Notes: a model not told the origin generated them from the sequence alone. Counted from the stretch's first letter, positions 20,569 to 31,005 are shown. The stretch: 64,000 nt of DNA from Buttiauxella sp. A111 (GCF_014189855.1 NZ_BJFN01000006.1:310001-374000); one strand, 5' to 3'. Numbers and translations are program-made.

Positions 20569-21339
20569 ATGAATAACAACGTTTTCCCAAATAAATTCAA
20601 AGCGGCACTGGCAGCACACCAGACACAAATCGGTTGCTGGTCGGCGTTAGCCAACCCCATCAGCACTGAAGTGCTGGGTCTGGCCGGGTTCGACTGGATT
20701 GTGCTGGATGGCGAACATGCGCCAAACGATATCACCACGTTTATTCCGCAACTGATGGCGCTGAAAGGCAGCCACAGCGCGCCGGTGGTACGCGTTCCAA
20801 CGAACGAGCCGGTGATTATCAAGCGCCTGCTGGATATCGGCTTCTATAACTTCCTGATCCCGTTTGTGGAAAATGTTGAAGAAGCAGTACAAGCCGTGGC
20901 GTCGACTCGTTATCCGCCGGAAGGCATTCGTGGGGTATCGGTTTCTCATCGCGCCAACATGTTTGGCACCGTGCCGGATTACTTTGCCCAGTCCAATAAG
21001 AACATCACCATCCTGGTTCAAATTGAGAGCCAGCAGGGCGTCGACAATGTGGATGCCATTGCCGCTACCGACGGCGTGGATGGCATCTTTGTCGGCCCAA
21101 GCGATCTGGCTGCGGCGTTTGGCCACCTCGGCAATGCAAATCACCCAGAGGTTCAGCACGCGATTCAGCACATTTTTGCCCGTGCCAAAGCACACGGCAA
21201 ACCGTCTGGCATCCTGGCTCCTGTTGAAGCTGACGCCCGCCGTTACCTGGAAATGGGCGCAACGTTTGTTGCCGTGGGCAGTGATTTGGGCGTGTTCCGT
21301 TCCGCCACGCAAAAATTGTGCGACCAGTTTAAAAAATAA
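20569..21339 (+). CDS. garL: GarL, 5-keto-4-deoxy-glucarate aldolase
   Basis: 256-aa HpcH/HpaI-family class II aldolase that splits 5-keto-4-deoxy-D-glucarate to pyruvate and tartronate semialdehyde. Marks: [15 protein letters not shown] (near residue 40), [14 protein letters not shown] and [12 protein letters not shown]. It follows garP by 26 bases. Confidence 0.95.
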   Translation: MNNNVFPNKFKAALAAHQTQIGCWSALANPISTEVLGLAGFDWIVLDGEHAPNDITTFIPQLMALKGSHSAPVVRVPTNEPVIIKRLLDIGFYNFLIPFVENVEEAVQAVASTRYPPEGIRGVSVSHRANMFGTVPDYFAQSNKNITILVQIESQQGVDNVDAIAATDGVDGIFVGPSDLAAAFGHLGNANHPEVQHAIQHIFARAKAHGKPSGILAPVEADARRYLEMGATFVAVGSDLGVFRSATQKLCDQFKK

Positions 21340-21373
21340 CTTCCACCTGTAAATAACGAGAGAGATTGACGAT

Positions 21374-22264
21374 ATGACACTGAAAATTGGGTTTATTGGC
21401 CTGGGCATCATGGGCAAACCAATGAGTAAAAACCTCATCAAAGCCGGTTACTCCCTGGTGGTTGCTGACCGTAATGCTGAAGCGATTGCTGAAGTGATTG
21501 CGGCAGGTGCAGAAACTGCGGCGACTCCAAAAGATATTGCTGAGCAGTGTGATGTGATTATCACCATGCTGCCTAACTCCCCGCACGTTAAAGAAGTCGC
21601 GCTTGGCGAAAACGGCATTATTGAAGGGGCCAAACCTGGCACTGTGGTTATCGACATGAGCTCCATCGCGCCGTTAGCAAGCCGTGAAATCAGCGAAGCG
21701 CTGAAAGCAAAAGGCATCGACATGCTGGACGCACCCGTCAGCGGTGGCGAGCCAAAAGCGATTGAAGGCACGCTGTCTGTGATGGTCGGCGGTGATAAAG
21801 CCATTTTCGATAAGTATTACGACCTGCTGAAAGCGATGGCCGGTTCCGTGGTGCATACCGGTGATATCGGTGCGGGCAACGTCACTAAATTGGCAAACCA
21901 GGTGATTGTGGCGCTGAACATTGCGGCGATGTCTGAAGCTCTGGTGCTGGCAACCAAAGCGGGCGTAAATCCTGAATTGGTCTTCCAGGCCATTCGTGGC
22001 GGCCTTGCGGGCAGCACCGTTCTGGAAGCCAAAGCACCGATGGTGCTGGACCGTAACTTCAAACCGGGTTTCCGAATCGATCTGCATATTAAAGATTTGG
22101 CGAATGCACTGGATACGTCCCACGGTGTGGGGGCGCAACTGCCGCTGACGGCTGCGGTCATGGAAATGATGCAAGCGCTGCGTGCGGACGGTCATGGTAA
22201 CGATGACCATAGTGCAATTGCGTGCTACTACGAAAAACTGGCGAAAGTAGAAGTCAGTAAATAA
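21374..22264 (+). CDS. garR: GarR, tartronate semialdehyde reductase
   Basis: 296-aa beta-hydroxyacid dehydrogenase reducing tartronate semialdehyde to D-glycerate with NAD(P)H. The dinucleotide fold GFIGLGIMGKPMSKNL is at the N-terminus, substrate loop DAPVSGGEPKA near residue 118, catalytic Lys in GNVTKLANQ near 170. 34 bases after garL. Confidence 0.96.
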   Translation: MTLKIGFIGLGIMGKPMSKNLIKAGYSLVVADRNAEAIAEVIAAGAETAATPKDIAEQCDVIITMLPNSPHVKEVALGENGIIEGAKPGTVVIDMSSIAPLASREISEALKAKGIDMLDAPVSGGEPKAIEGTLSVMVGGDKAIFDKYYDLLKAMAGSVVHTGDIGAGNVTKLANQVIVALNIAAMSEALVLATKAGVNPELVFQAIRGGLAGSTVLEAKAPMVLDRNFKPGFRIDLHIKDLANALDTSHGVGAQLPLTAAVMEMMQALRADGHGNDDHSAIACYYEKLAKVEVSK

Positions 22265-22322
22265 AAGAGAGGGGCATCCCAGGATGCCCGATTTTCTCGG
22301 CACTTTTTGGCATGGACTCATT

Positions 22323-23468
22323 ATGAAAATCGTAATCGCACCCGACTCTTATAAAGAAAGCCTCTCAGCGGTTGATGTGGCGCAGGCTATTGAAAAAGGT
22401 TTCCGCGAAATATTTCCTGATGCGGAATATGTATCGGTCCCGGTTGCCGATGGCGGGGAAGGTACGGTCGATGCCATGATCAGTGCCACGCAGGGTAAGA
22501 AAATCACCACCACGGTGACAGGACCGTTGGGCGAGCCGGTGACGGCATGCTGGGGAATGTCAGGCGATGGTAAAACTGCATTTATCGAGATGGCTGAAGC
22601 CAGTGGCCTTGCGCTGGTATCCATTGAAAATCGTAATCCGCTGATTACGACGTCGCGCGGTACAGGTGAGCTGATATTACGTGCGCTGGATAACGGTGCG
22701 CGCAACATTATTATTGGCATCGGCGGTAGTGCAACCAACGACGGCGGTGCGGGTATGGTGCAGGCGTTGGGCGCAAAACTGCGCGACGCAATGGGCAAAG
22801 AAATCAGCCATGGCGGTGGCAGTTTAATGAGCCTGAACAGCATAGATGTGGCTAATCTGGACAGCCGCCTGGCAGATTGCGTGATTAATGTTGCCTGTGA
22901 TGTGACTAACCCATTGATTGGCGACAACGGCGCATCACGCATTTTCGGGCCGCAAAAAGGGGCTGATGAAGCGATGATTGTTGAGCTCGACGCTAATCTT
23001 GCTCATTTCGCCAATGTGATAAAAAAAGATTTGCACATCGATGTGAAAAACGCAGAAGGCGCAGGTGCGGCAGGCGGTATGGGGGCGGCACTAATGGCGT
23101 TCCTTGGTGCCGAATTGCGCAGCGGCGTCGAGATTGTGACGGAAGCTTTGCATCTTGAAGAACATATCCATGATTGCTCGCTGGTGGTTACTGGCGAAGG
23201 GCGCATGGACAGCCAGAGCATCCGCGGCAAAGTCCCTGTGGGCGTAGCGGCAGTGGCAAAAAAATACCGCAAGCCGGTTATCGGTATTGCGGGAGCGCTG
23301 ACCAGCGATGTGGCCATTGTCCATCAATATGGCATCGACGCGGTGTTTAGCGTACTTAATAGTATTGGCACGCTGGAAGAAGCGTTGAAAAATGCGTTTG
23401 ATAATATCTACCGTGCCTCGCGCAATATTGCAGCAACGTTGGCGGTGGGGATGAACATCCCTCATTAG
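22323..23468 (+). CDS. garK: GarK, glycerate 2-kinase
   Basis: 381-aa glycerate kinase forming 2-phosphoglycerate, linking the gar pathway to glycolysis. Start placed at 22323 (MKIVIAPDSYKESLSA), the family N-terminus; an upstream in-frame ATG at 22284 lacks support. GGSATNDGGAG near residue 135 and GEGRMDSQS near 290 are conserved. The gene ends 41 bases before rnpB, so the rnpB promoter lies in or near its 3' end. Confidence 0.95.
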   Translation: MKIVIAPDSYKESLSAVDVAQAIEKGFREIFPDAEYVSVPVADGGEGTVDAMISATQGKKITTTVTGPLGEPVTACWGMSGDGKTAFIEMAEASGLALVSIENRNPLITTSRGTGELILRALDNGARNIIIGIGGSATNDGGAGMVQALGAKLRDAMGKEISHGGGSLMSLNSIDVANLDSRLADCVINVACDVTNPLIGDNGASRIFGPQKGADEAMIVELDANLAHFANVIKKDLHIDVKNAEGAGAAGGMGAALMAFLGAELRSGVEIVTEALHLEEHIHDCSLVVTGEGRMDSQSIRGKVPVGVAAVAKKYRKPVIGIAGALTSDVAIVHQYGIDAVFSVLNSIGTLEEALKNAFDNIYRASRNIAATLAVGMNIPH

Positions 23469-23509
23469 CGGAGGTGACAGAGGAACATAAACCCTCTATA
23501 CTTCGCGCC

Positions 23510-23886
<377 letters not shown>

Positions 23887-23896
23887 CCATTCATAG

Positions 23897-23938
23897 ACGC
23901 CCTGCACAGTGAGAACTGAGCAGGGCGTTTTGCATTTT
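23897..23938 (+). terminator. rnpB terminator
   Basis: CGCCCTGC (23898-23905), 14-base loop, GCAGGGCG (23920-23927), then TTTTGCATTTT. Confidence 0.85.
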
Positions 23939-23942
23939 AAGC

Positions 23943-24144
23943 TCGCCCTCACCCCAACCCTCTCCCTGTTGATGAGGGGAGAGATCGAGTTGGAAAGCTG
24001 GCGTGTTTTTCTCCCTGTTGATGAGGGGATAGATCGAGTTGGAAAGCAGGCGTGTTTTTCTCCCTGTTGATGAGGGGATAGATCGAGCTGGGAAACTCAC
24101 GTGTTTTCTCCCTCTCCTGGGGGAGAGGGTTGGGGTGAGGGCGA
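23943..24144. repeat. Inverted repeat enclosing three 49-bp tandem units
   Basis: A 24-base arm beginning TCGCCCTCACCCCAACCC (23943-23966) is mirrored by an arm ending GGTTGGGGTGAGGGCGA (24121-24144). Between them, units of 49 bp start at 23961, 24010 and 24059, each beginning TCTCCCTGTTGATGAGGGG and nearly identical. Arms of this kind are a dispersed intergenic repeat of enteric and related genomes; the internal amplification is unusual. No gene is encoded. Confidence 0.9.
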
Positions 24145-24191
24145 ACAATTGCCATAATAGAACTCCCTTCCCATCATCGGACTACCCCTGC

Positions 24192-25289
24192 ATGATCAAA
24201 TCCCTGTATATCGACAACTACCGCTCAGTGCGCAAACTTTCCATCGACCTCGAAAGGTTGAACGTGGTTGTCGGGCCGAACGGTTGCGGTAAATCCAACA
24301 TCTATAAAGCTATCCATTTGATCCATGGGGCGGCGATGGGGCAGCTATCCCATTGGCTATCGGATGAAGGCGGGATCCAGAAAGTGATGTGGGCGGGCGA
24401 TCGTGCCAAAGGGTATGCCAGCGCACCGCGCCGCATGACGCTTGCAGTAGATACCGACGATTTTGAGTATGAATTACAGGTCGGTTTCCCCGATAAACTG
24501 CCGTATCCAACCATGTTCGACCTCGATCCCATCGTTAAAGAAGAACAAATCTGGCTGAGCGGTTTTCGCCGTCGCCCTTCGTCTTCCATCATGCATCGGC
24601 GCAATCAGGCTGTTTTTCTCAACGATGTGACGGGGGAGAAGGTGACGCATGCCGCCACGCTTTACGAAAACGAATCGTTGTTCGGTCAGCTAGGTGAACC
24701 GCACCTCTATCCTGAAGTATCCCGTGCACGCGAAACACTGTGTAATTGGCGTTTCTACCATGAGTTCGATATTTCGAAGGGGGCCGGGCTGCGTTTACCG
24801 CAGGTGGGATATCGCTCGCCAGTGCTGGCCGGTGATGGTTTGAATTTAGCCGCCGCTTTCCAGACCATCGTTGAAATTGGCGATAGTGAATTATTGTTTG
24901 CGGTGCTGGATGACGCTTTCCCGGAATGCACGTTCTTCTGTGATAACAGTAACGGACGTTTCCAGATGATGATGCACCGCCAGGGGATTAATCGCCCACT
25001 CGAGTCGGCTGAGTTTTCTGACGGAACGTTACGTTTTCTGTGCCTGACTGTCGCGCTACTTAGCCCAAGGCCGCCACGTTTTATTGCCCTCAATGAACCG
25101 GAAAACAGTCTGCATCCGCAAATGTTGCCTGCACTGGCACGTCTGATTGCCGAAGCGAGCCGCTACACGCAAATTTGGTTAACCAGCCATTCGCCAGAAC
25201 TGGCGACGCTTATTGAGAGGCATACACCGTTTACGTTGTATCAATTGTCGATTGAAAATGGAGAAACGCGCGTTAACCGACTTTCCTGA
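24192..25289 (+). CDS. AAA ATPase (RecF/SMC-like, COG4637 type)
   Basis: 365-aa predicted ATPase. Walker A GPNGCGKS at 28-35 follows the typical N-terminus MIKSLYIDNYRSVRKL. The signature-like FSDGTLRFLCL and the Walker B/D-loop IALNEPENSLHP, then SHSPEL, are in the C-terminal third. The start at 24192 gives this family N-terminus; the open frame reaches back into the repeat block. No nuclease or TOPRIM domain is fused and no partner gene is adjacent, so a role in defence or repair cannot be assigned. Confidence 0.82.
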   Translation: MIKSLYIDNYRSVRKLSIDLERLNVVVGPNGCGKSNIYKAIHLIHGAAMGQLSHWLSDEGGIQKVMWAGDRAKGYASAPRRMTLAVDTDDFEYELQVGFPDKLPYPTMFDLDPIVKEEQIWLSGFRRRPSSSIMHRRNQAVFLNDVTGEKVTHAATLYENESLFGQLGEPHLYPEVSRARETLCNWRFYHEFDISKGAGLRLPQVGYRSPVLAGDGLNLAAAFQTIVEIGDSELLFAVLDDAFPECTFFCDNSNGRFQMMMHRQGINRPLESAEFSDGTLRFLCLTVALLSPRPPRFIALNEPENSLHPQMLPALARLIAEASRYTQIWLTSHSPELATLIERHTPFTLYQLSIENGETRVNRLS

Positions 25290-25799
25290 TAATTTGCTGT
25301 AACGATATGGCAATTTGTCAGATGAAAACTCCAATCCTTAACATTAATGACACAATAATCAGTGGTTAATGCTGATGTGCTGCTATGACGTGAAGTGTAT
25401 CAAGATCTGAGCGCCGAATTGTCACATCGCATTAACCTAAGTTGTTGCTCCAGCTCACATTATCTGCGACCAGGTAATCCCATTAAAAGAAAGTGGTTAT
25501 CAGTAAAGTCATTAAAAACAATGAATTAACTTTTCAGATATTGCTTTCCAATAACTCTTTTCTACTAAATCATCGAAATGATTTGTGAAAAGTGCAGATA
25601 TTTCTCTGAATGGAGAAAAATTTACTCTTTTGCCTGACATGGCTTCGTAGAGTAGCAAATTTTTTCTCCACCGCTCGCGCTATCCTTTTCGAATACTAAT
25701 AACACCTCCAGAACAATAATTTCAGTAATGAGAATGTCTGGTAATCACTCTGTATTTAATCATCACAATTAAAACCTACACGTATAAGCGAGCACTTTT
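25290..25799. promoter_or_regulatory. 510-bp AT-rich leader of cyuP with long hairpin
   Basis: No gene is seen. TGGAGAAAAATTT at 25611-25623 pairs with AAATTTTTTCTCCA at 25657-25670 around a GC-richer loop, giving a possible 13-bp stem. Its place, about 130 bases before cyuP, suggests a leader or operator role. In E. coli and Salmonella these genes are activated by CyuR (YbaO) in response to cysteine; I cannot place its site. Confidence 0.45.
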
Positions 25800-27122
25800 A
25801 TGGAAACGGGAAGCATTACTGCGGTTAATATTCCAGCATCCGGTAGAGCTGGAATGACAGAAAGTGAATGGCAAGCAGCGACTAAGTTCGATAGTACCGA
25901 TGTCGGCTGGGTAATTATGAGTATCGGAATGGCGATTGGTGCCGGAATAGTTTTTTTACCCGTTCAGGTTGGATTAATGGGATTGTGGGTGTTCCTGCTC
26001 TCTTCTGTCGTTGGATATCCAGCAATGTATCTGTTCCAACGCCTGTTTATTAATACCCTTGCCGAATCGCCTGAGTGTAAAGATTATCCAAGTGTGATTA
26101 GCGGTTATTTGGGTAAAAACTGGGGCATATTATTAGGTGCGCTGTATTTTATTATGCTGGTCATCTGGATGTTTGTTTACTCCACTGCCATCACGAATGA
26201 CAGCGCCTCTTATTTGCATACCTTTGGCGTGACCGAAGGGCTGTTATCAGATAATCCATTCTATGGGTTGGCACTGATTTGTATCCTGGTCGCCATCTCT
26301 TCACGAGGCGAACAGCTTTTATTTAAAGTCTCAAGTTTCATGGTGCTGGCAAAACTGTTGGTGGTCGCGGCACTTGGGGTATCAATGATCGGTATGTGGC
26401 ACCTGTATAACACCGGGGCGCTTCCGCCAGCAGGGTTGTTGATTAAGAACGCTATTATTACTCTGCCATTTACCTTGACCTCTATTCTGTTTATTCAAAC
26501 ACTGAGCCCGATGGTTATTTCATATCGCTCGAAGGAAAAATCACGGGAAGTTGCGCGTTTTAAAGCACTGCGCGCCATGAATATCGCGTTCGGTATCCTT
26601 TTCGTAACGGTGTTCTTTTATGCCGTGTCCTTCACACTGGCGATGGGACATGACGAAGCGGTAAAAGCCTATGAGCAGAATATATCTGCCCTCGCCATTG
26701 CTGCCCAGTTCATTGATGGAGCCTCGGGTGCGTGGGTCACAGTCGTCAGCGTAATGCTAAATATCTTTGCTGTAATGACGGCGTTCTTTGGTGTATATCT
26801 TGGTTTCCGTGAAGCGACTCAAGGTATCGTGATTAATATTTTACGTCGCAGAATGCCAGAAGAAAAAATAAACCAGAAATGGGTGCAGCGCGGAATTATG
26901 GTGTTCGCCATTTTGTTGGCATGGAGTGCAATTGTCCTTAATGCACCCGTCTTAAGCTTTACATCTATTTGCAGCCCAATATTCGGTATGGTCGGTTGTT
27001 TAATCCCGGCGTGGCTGGTTTATAAAGTTCCCGCATTGCATAAATACAAAGGAACTTCGCTGGTGATTATCATTATTACCGGATTGCTGCTGTGTATTTC
27101 TCCATTCCTTGCTTTCTCCTGA
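25800..27122 (+). CDS. cyuP: CyuP, cysteine importer (HAAAP family)
   Basis: 440-aa inner-membrane amino-acid:proton symporter, formerly YhaO, 11 or so helices. VGWVIMSIGMAIGAGIVFLP near residue 35 is the conserved first helix of the SdaC/TdcC group. Paired with cyuA 45 bases downstream for anaerobic use of cysteine. Confidence 0.93.
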   Translation: METGSITAVNIPASGRAGMTESEWQAATKFDSTDVGWVIMSIGMAIGAGIVFLPVQVGLMGLWVFLLSSVVGYPAMYLFQRLFINTLAESPECKDYPSVISGYLGKNWGILLGALYFIMLVIWMFVYSTAITNDSASYLHTFGVTEGLLSDNPFYGLALICILVAISSRGEQLLFKVSSFMVLAKLLVVAALGVSMIGMWHLYNTGALPPAGLLIKNAIITLPFTLTSILFIQTLSPMVISYRSKEKSREVARFKALRAMNIAFGILFVTVFFYAVSFTLAMGHDEAVKAYEQNISALAIAAQFIDGASGAWVTVVSVMLNIFAVMTAFFGVYLGFREATQGIVINILRRRMPEEKINQKWVQRGIMVFAILLAWSAIVLNAPVLSFTSICSPIFGMVGCLIPAWLVYKVPALHKYKGTSLVIIIITGLLLCISPFLAFS

Positions 27123-27167
27123 TAAGCAGGTCTTTGAATTGTAGTTCCAGGAATTAAGGCTAAAAAA

Positions 27168-28475
27168 ATGGCAAATTCAGAAATGAATCCCGCGTGGGCT
27201 GAGTTAATCCGCGCGGTAAAACAAAATGTGAAGCCAGCGGTAGGGTGTACTGAACCTGTTTCACTGGCGTTGGCAAGCGCACTGGCAGCCTCACATTTGG
27301 CTGGGAGAGTGACACGAATTGAGGCCAGAGTTTCACCGAATCTGATGAAAAATGGTATGGGCGTCACCGTGCCGGGAACGGGAATGGTGGGCTTGCCCAT
27401 TGCCGCAGCGGTGGGGGCGTTGGGCGGCGATCCGCATGCCGGTTTAGAAGTTCTCAAAGGCGCGCCGGTAGAGGCAATTGCCGCCGGAAAATTGCTGCTG
27501 GCAAGTGGCAAAGTGAAGGTGACGATTCAGGAACCTTGTGAAGAAATTCTCTATACCAGTGTCACTGTTTACACCGAAGAAGCGTCAGCCAGCGTGGTTA
27601 TTTCTGGTGCGCACACGAGGGTGACTCGTATCGAAAAGGATGGAGTGGTGTTGTTCGATGCGAAAGAAGCAGCGCATCCTGCGGAGAATGCACAAGCATG
27701 CCATATGGAGCGATTTACCCTGGCGCAACTTGTTGAATTTGCTCAGGCCGTTCCCTTTGAAGATATCGGTTTTATCCTTGATGCGGCGTTGCTCAACGGT
27801 GAACTGTCGCGCGAAGGACTGCGGGCGCAATATGGTTTGCATATTGGTTCGACACTCCAGCGCCAGCAAGATCGAGGCCTAATGGCTAAGGATCTGTTAA
27901 CTGACATTATGATCCGTACTGCGGCAGCGTCTGATGCGCGAATGGGGGGCGCATGCCTTCCTGCAATGAGCAATTCAGGTTCGGGTAATCAGGGTATTAC
28001 GGCGACGATGCCTGTTGTCGTGGTGGCTGAGCACCTGGGTTGCGATAGCGAGCAGTTGGCACGAGCACTGATGCTTTCCCATCTCACAGCCATCTACATT
28101 CACCATCAGCTACCGTCGTTGTCTGCATTGTGCGCGGCAACCACGGCAGCGATGGGTGCAGCGGCAGGGATAACCTGGTTAATTAATGGAAGTTATCAGA
28201 GTATCTCAATGGCGATAAGCAACATGATTGGTGATGTCAGCGGGATGATTTGCGATGGCGCATCAAATAGTTGTGCAATGAAAGTTTCGACCAGCGCGGC
28301 TTCGGCCTGGAAATCGGTTCTGATGGCGCTGGACAATAGCTCCGTCACGGGTAATGAAGGGATTGTCGCGAATGATGTGGAGCAGTCGATCCGCAATCTG
28401 TGTGCACTGGCAAGCCAGTCAATGCAGCACACAGATCGTCAGATTATTTCGATCATGGCGAGTAAAGTCGGCTGA
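27168..28475 (+). CDS. cyuA: CyuA, L-cysteine desulfidase
   Basis: 435-aa iron-sulfur enzyme, formerly YhaM, degrading cysteine to pyruvate, sulfide and ammonia. Conserved segments: [15 protein letters not shown] near residue 20, the glycine-rich [11 protein letters not shown] near 280, and [16 protein letters not shown] near 360; the cysteines in the first and last are expected cluster ligands. Confidence 0.93.
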   Translation: MANSEMNPAWAELIRAVKQNVKPAVGCTEPVSLALASALAASHLAGRVTRIEARVSPNLMKNGMGVTVPGTGMVGLPIAAAVGALGGDPHAGLEVLKGAPVEAIAAGKLLLASGKVKVTIQEPCEEILYTSVTVYTEEASASVVISGAHTRVTRIEKDGVVLFDAKEAAHPAENAQACHMERFTLAQLVEFAQAVPFEDIGFILDAALLNGELSREGLRAQYGLHIGSTLQRQQDRGLMAKDLLTDIMIRTAAASDARMGGACLPAMSNSGSGNQGITATMPVVVVAEHLGCDSEQLARALMLSHLTAIYIHHQLPSLSALCAATTAAMGAAAGITWLINGSYQSISMAISNMIGDVSGMICDGASNSCAMKVSTSAASAWKSVLMALDNSSVTGNEGIVANDVEQSIRNLCALASQSMQHTDRQIISIMASKVG

Positions 28476-28487
28476 TAAAACGGGATG

Positions 28488-28670
28488 CTACAAAGTGGCT
28501 TCTTCTTCCGCTAACCGTGCATCCGCGTCGATAACAATGGCTTCCAGCTCGTTCAACATTTCGTCGTAGCTGAGCTCTGATTTAGCGGTTGCCGTTACAA
28601 TGGCAACCGCTGCCACAGGCGATGGCGTTGCTTTTTTTGTACTCTTCCGGGTAGCCAGTTTTTTGCTCAC
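28488..28670 (-). CDS. yhaL: YhaL, small protein of unknown function
   Basis: 60 aa from a GTG start at 28670, which gives VSKKLATRK and has AGGAG eight bases upstream. A longer frame to 28700 would bury that site. Basic, Ala/Lys-rich N-terminus; acidic C-terminus with YDEMLNELEAIVIDADARLAEEE, which matches the conserved end of E. coli YhaL. Convergent with cyuA. Confidence 0.8.
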   Translation of the reverse strand: MSKKLATRKSTKKATPSPVAAVAIVTATAKSELSYDEMLNELEAIVIDADARLAEEEATL

Positions 28671-28703
28671 TGATAACTCCTGTTGGTCTAACGTTGGCAC
28701 TGG

Positions 28704-29405
28704 TCAGACCGGTAAATCTATCAGCAATGCGCGCAATGGTGTATCTGCAACCAGCGTAATGTTAGCCTCATCACGAATAAAAGCGCCGTCACCACAGGTA
28801 AGCCCTTCTTTTTCTTCGGTAGAAGTAACCGCATGAACCGTGCCATGAATTGACTGCAAATACGCACGTGGGCCATGTAACTGGAAACTTAACTGCTGGC
28901 CTTTCTCGAGTTCAATCTGGTGAATCCACACTTGCTGACGTAATTGCAGGCTCTCCTGGCTACCATCAGGCGAGGCCAGCAATTGCTGCGGTTGGTTTGC
29001 CAACGTGATTTTTTGCACCAGCGCATTTTCACGTTCCGGGCACGCATCGAGCCACAGCTGCATGCGTGTCAGTGAATTTTCTTTACTGAGATTATGCTCG
29101 CTATAGCTAAGCCCCGGTTGGGTGGAAAGCAGCAGGGCTTCACCCGATTTAGCCTGAACGTGGTTACCTTCGCTGTCGCGGTATTCCGCTTCGCCTTCCA
29201 GAATCAAATTAAGAATATCGACCTTTGGATAGGTACGCGGCTGGAATGACGCACCAGGCGCCAGTACTTCTTGGTTGAGTACGCGCAACGAAGCATAGCC
29301 CAGCAATTTCGGGTCGAAATAGTGACCGAATGAAAATGTATAGCGGGCCTGGAGCCATCCATAGTCCGCTTTTCCGCATTGTTTGGCAGTTCTTGGCGTA
29401 ATCAT
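28704..29405 (-). CDS. yhaK: YhaK, pirin-like bicupin protein
   Basis: 233 aa, start at 29405 (MITPRTAKQCGKADYGWLQ), matching E. coli YhaK; the frame is open further upstream without similarity. Pirin N-terminal cupin with SFGHYFDPKLLG and PRTYPKVDILN. Function is poorly known; E. coli YhaK was proposed to respond to nitrogen-oxide stress. It is divergent from the regulator yhaJ. Confidence 0.93.
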   Translation of the reverse strand: MITPRTAKQCGKADYGWLQARYTFSFGHYFDPKLLGYASLRVLNQEVLAPGASFQPRTYPKVDILNLILEGEAEYRDSEGNHVQAKSGEALLLSTQPGLSYSEHNLSKENSLTRMQLWLDACPERENALVQKITLANQPQQLLASPDGSQESLQLRQQVWIHQIELEKGQQLSFQLHGPRAYLQSIHGTVHAVTSTEEKEGLTCGDGAFIRDEANITLVADTPLRALLIDLPV

Positions 29406-29511
29406 AATTTCTTGACCTCTTTTTACACTAGGCCCATGGTAAAACTCTGGACGCTGCATTGTTAGCCAGTTAATCTGCTGGGTATGTTCAAATTTCCTGA
29501 ATGAGAACCCC

Positions 29512-30402
29512 ATGGCTAAAGAGAGAGCATTGACGCTGGAAGCATTGCGGGTAATGGACGCAATTGACAGGCGTGGGAGTTTCGCCGCTGCTGCTGATGA
29601 GCTGGGGCGTGTGCCGTCGGCACTGAGTTACACCATGCAGAAGCTTGAAGAAGAATTGGATGTTGTGTTGTTTGACCGTTCTGGCCATCGCACTAAATTT
29701 ACTAATGTCGGGCGTATGTTGCTGGAACGTGGGCGTGTTTTGCTCGAAGCGGCTGACAAACTGACTACCGATGCCGAAGCGCTGGCTCGGGGTTGGGAAA
29801 CACATCTGACTATCGTGACTGAAGCACTGGTGCCGGCGACTAAATTGTATCCCCTGGTGGAGAAACTTGCGGATAAAGCAGATACCCAGTTGTCGATTAT
29901 TACCGAAGTATTGGCGGGTTCCTGGGAGCGTCTGGAGCAGGGGCAAGCTGATATTGTCATTGCCCCCGATCTGCACTTCCGTTCATCTTCGGAAATCAAC
30001 TCGCGCAAACTCTACAAAGTGATGAGCGTTTATGTTGCGGCACCTGACCACCCGATTCATAACGAACCGGAACCGCTTTCGGAAGTGACTCGCGTTAAGT
30101 ATCGTGGAATTGCAGTGGCGGATACTGCACGTGAACGCCCTGTGTTGACGGTGCGATTACTGGAGAAACAGCCGCGTCTGACGGTGAGTAGTATGGAAGA
30201 TAAGCGTCAGGCACTGTTGGCAGGGCTTGGTGTGGCAACAATGCCTTACCCCTTTGTTGAGCAGGATATTGCCGAAGGGCGTTTACGCGTCGTGAGCCCT
30301 GAGTACACCAACGAAATTGACATTATTATGGCGTGGCGACGCGATAGCATGGGCGAGGCGAAAGCCTGGTGCCTGCGTGAGATACCTAAATTATTGAAAT
30401 AA
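29512..30402 (+). CDS. yhaJ: YhaJ, LysR-family regulator
   Basis: 296 aa, LysR winged helix at residues 5-65 (LEALRVMDAIDRRGSFAAAADELG) and effector domain. Nearly collinear with E. coli YhaJ, which responds to aromatic breakdown products and also affects virulence genes in pathogenic E. coli. Divergent from yhaK, the probable local target. Confidence 0.94.
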   Translation: MAKERALTLEALRVMDAIDRRGSFAAAADELGRVPSALSYTMQKLEEELDVVLFDRSGHRTKFTNVGRMLLERGRVLLEAADKLTTDAEALARGWETHLTIVTEALVPATKLYPLVEKLADKADTQLSIITEVLAGSWERLEQGQADIVIAPDLHFRSSSEINSRKLYKVMSVYVAAPDHPIHNEPEPLSEVTRVKYRGIAVADTARERPVLTVRLLEKQPRLTVSSMEDKRQALLAGLGVATMPYPFVEQDIAEGRLRVVSPEYTNEIDIIMAWRRDSMGEAKAWCLREIPKLLK

Positions 30403-30482
30403 ATACCCCTCATACTTCAAGCTGTCTCTTTGCTGGCGGCGTTCTCTTGCCGCTGCGATGCAACTTGAATTATTTAGGGTAT
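30403..30482. repeat. Short ERIC derivative (80 bp) after yhaJ
   Basis: Terminal repeats ATACCCCTCATACTTCAAG and AACTTGAATTATTTAGGGTAT are kept, but the central CTCCTGGGGATTCAC core is missing, so this is an internally deleted copy. It begins at the base after the yhaJ stop. Confidence 0.8.
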
Positions 30483-30516
30483 AAATATCTGGGGAGGCGA
30501 ATCACGCCCCCCACTG

Positions 30517-30900
30517 TTACTCGCTGACCAGTCGTGCATCCATTTCTTTTGGATCACGCCCAAACTTGTTTTCACCCGGCGTGCCGTTCTGGCAGTTAAA
30601 CACCAGAATAATCAGCCAACCGACTACGGGAATTAACAGCAGTAAAAGCCACCAGGCTGAACGATCGGTATCGTGCAAGCGCCGGAACTGCACAGCCCAG
30701 TAAGGCAAGATGATGAGCACACCGTAAATGGTGGTGAGCGCACCCTCATCCCCCGCGATTCGTAGGCCTAGCATCTTATCCAGAATGCTTAATACCCCTG
30801 TCAGAACAAGGTTTACAAGGATGAACATCCAGTATTCTTTGCGGCGTGCACGCCCACTAAAGCCAACGTAATTTCTTAATACTTTGAAATACCAATCCAT
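30517..30900 (-). CDS. yhaH: YhaH, DUF805 inner-membrane protein
   Basis: 127 aa from MDWYFKVLRNYVGFSGRA; the in-frame ATGs upstream are not conserved. N-terminal FSGRARRKEYW motif of DUF805, then three or four membrane helices and PGENKFG near the end. Function unknown. Confidence 0.9.
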   Translation of the reverse strand: MDWYFKVLRNYVGFSGRARRKEYWMFILVNLVLTGVLSILDKMLGLRIAGDEGALTTIYGVLIILPYWAVQFRRLHDTDRSAWWLLLLLIPVVGWLIILVFNCQNGTPGENKFGRDPKEMDARLVSE

Positions 30901-31005
30901 TTGTAGCCCGCCTTGAGTAGTCATCAATCACTTGATCTCTAAGTGATCTATTTCAAGAATAGCCATGAAAGGATTTTACGTAAATCATAGTGTGAATGAA
31001 TTTTA

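Noticed and set aside
23961..24107. Three regularly spaced 49-bp repeats as a CRISPR array
   Set aside because: The units are contiguous and nearly identical along their whole length, with no variable spacers and no cas genes nearby.
24192..25289. OLD-family nuclease (Gabija GajA-like)
   Set aside because: The protein ends after the ATPase; no TOPRIM domain or helicase partner is present.
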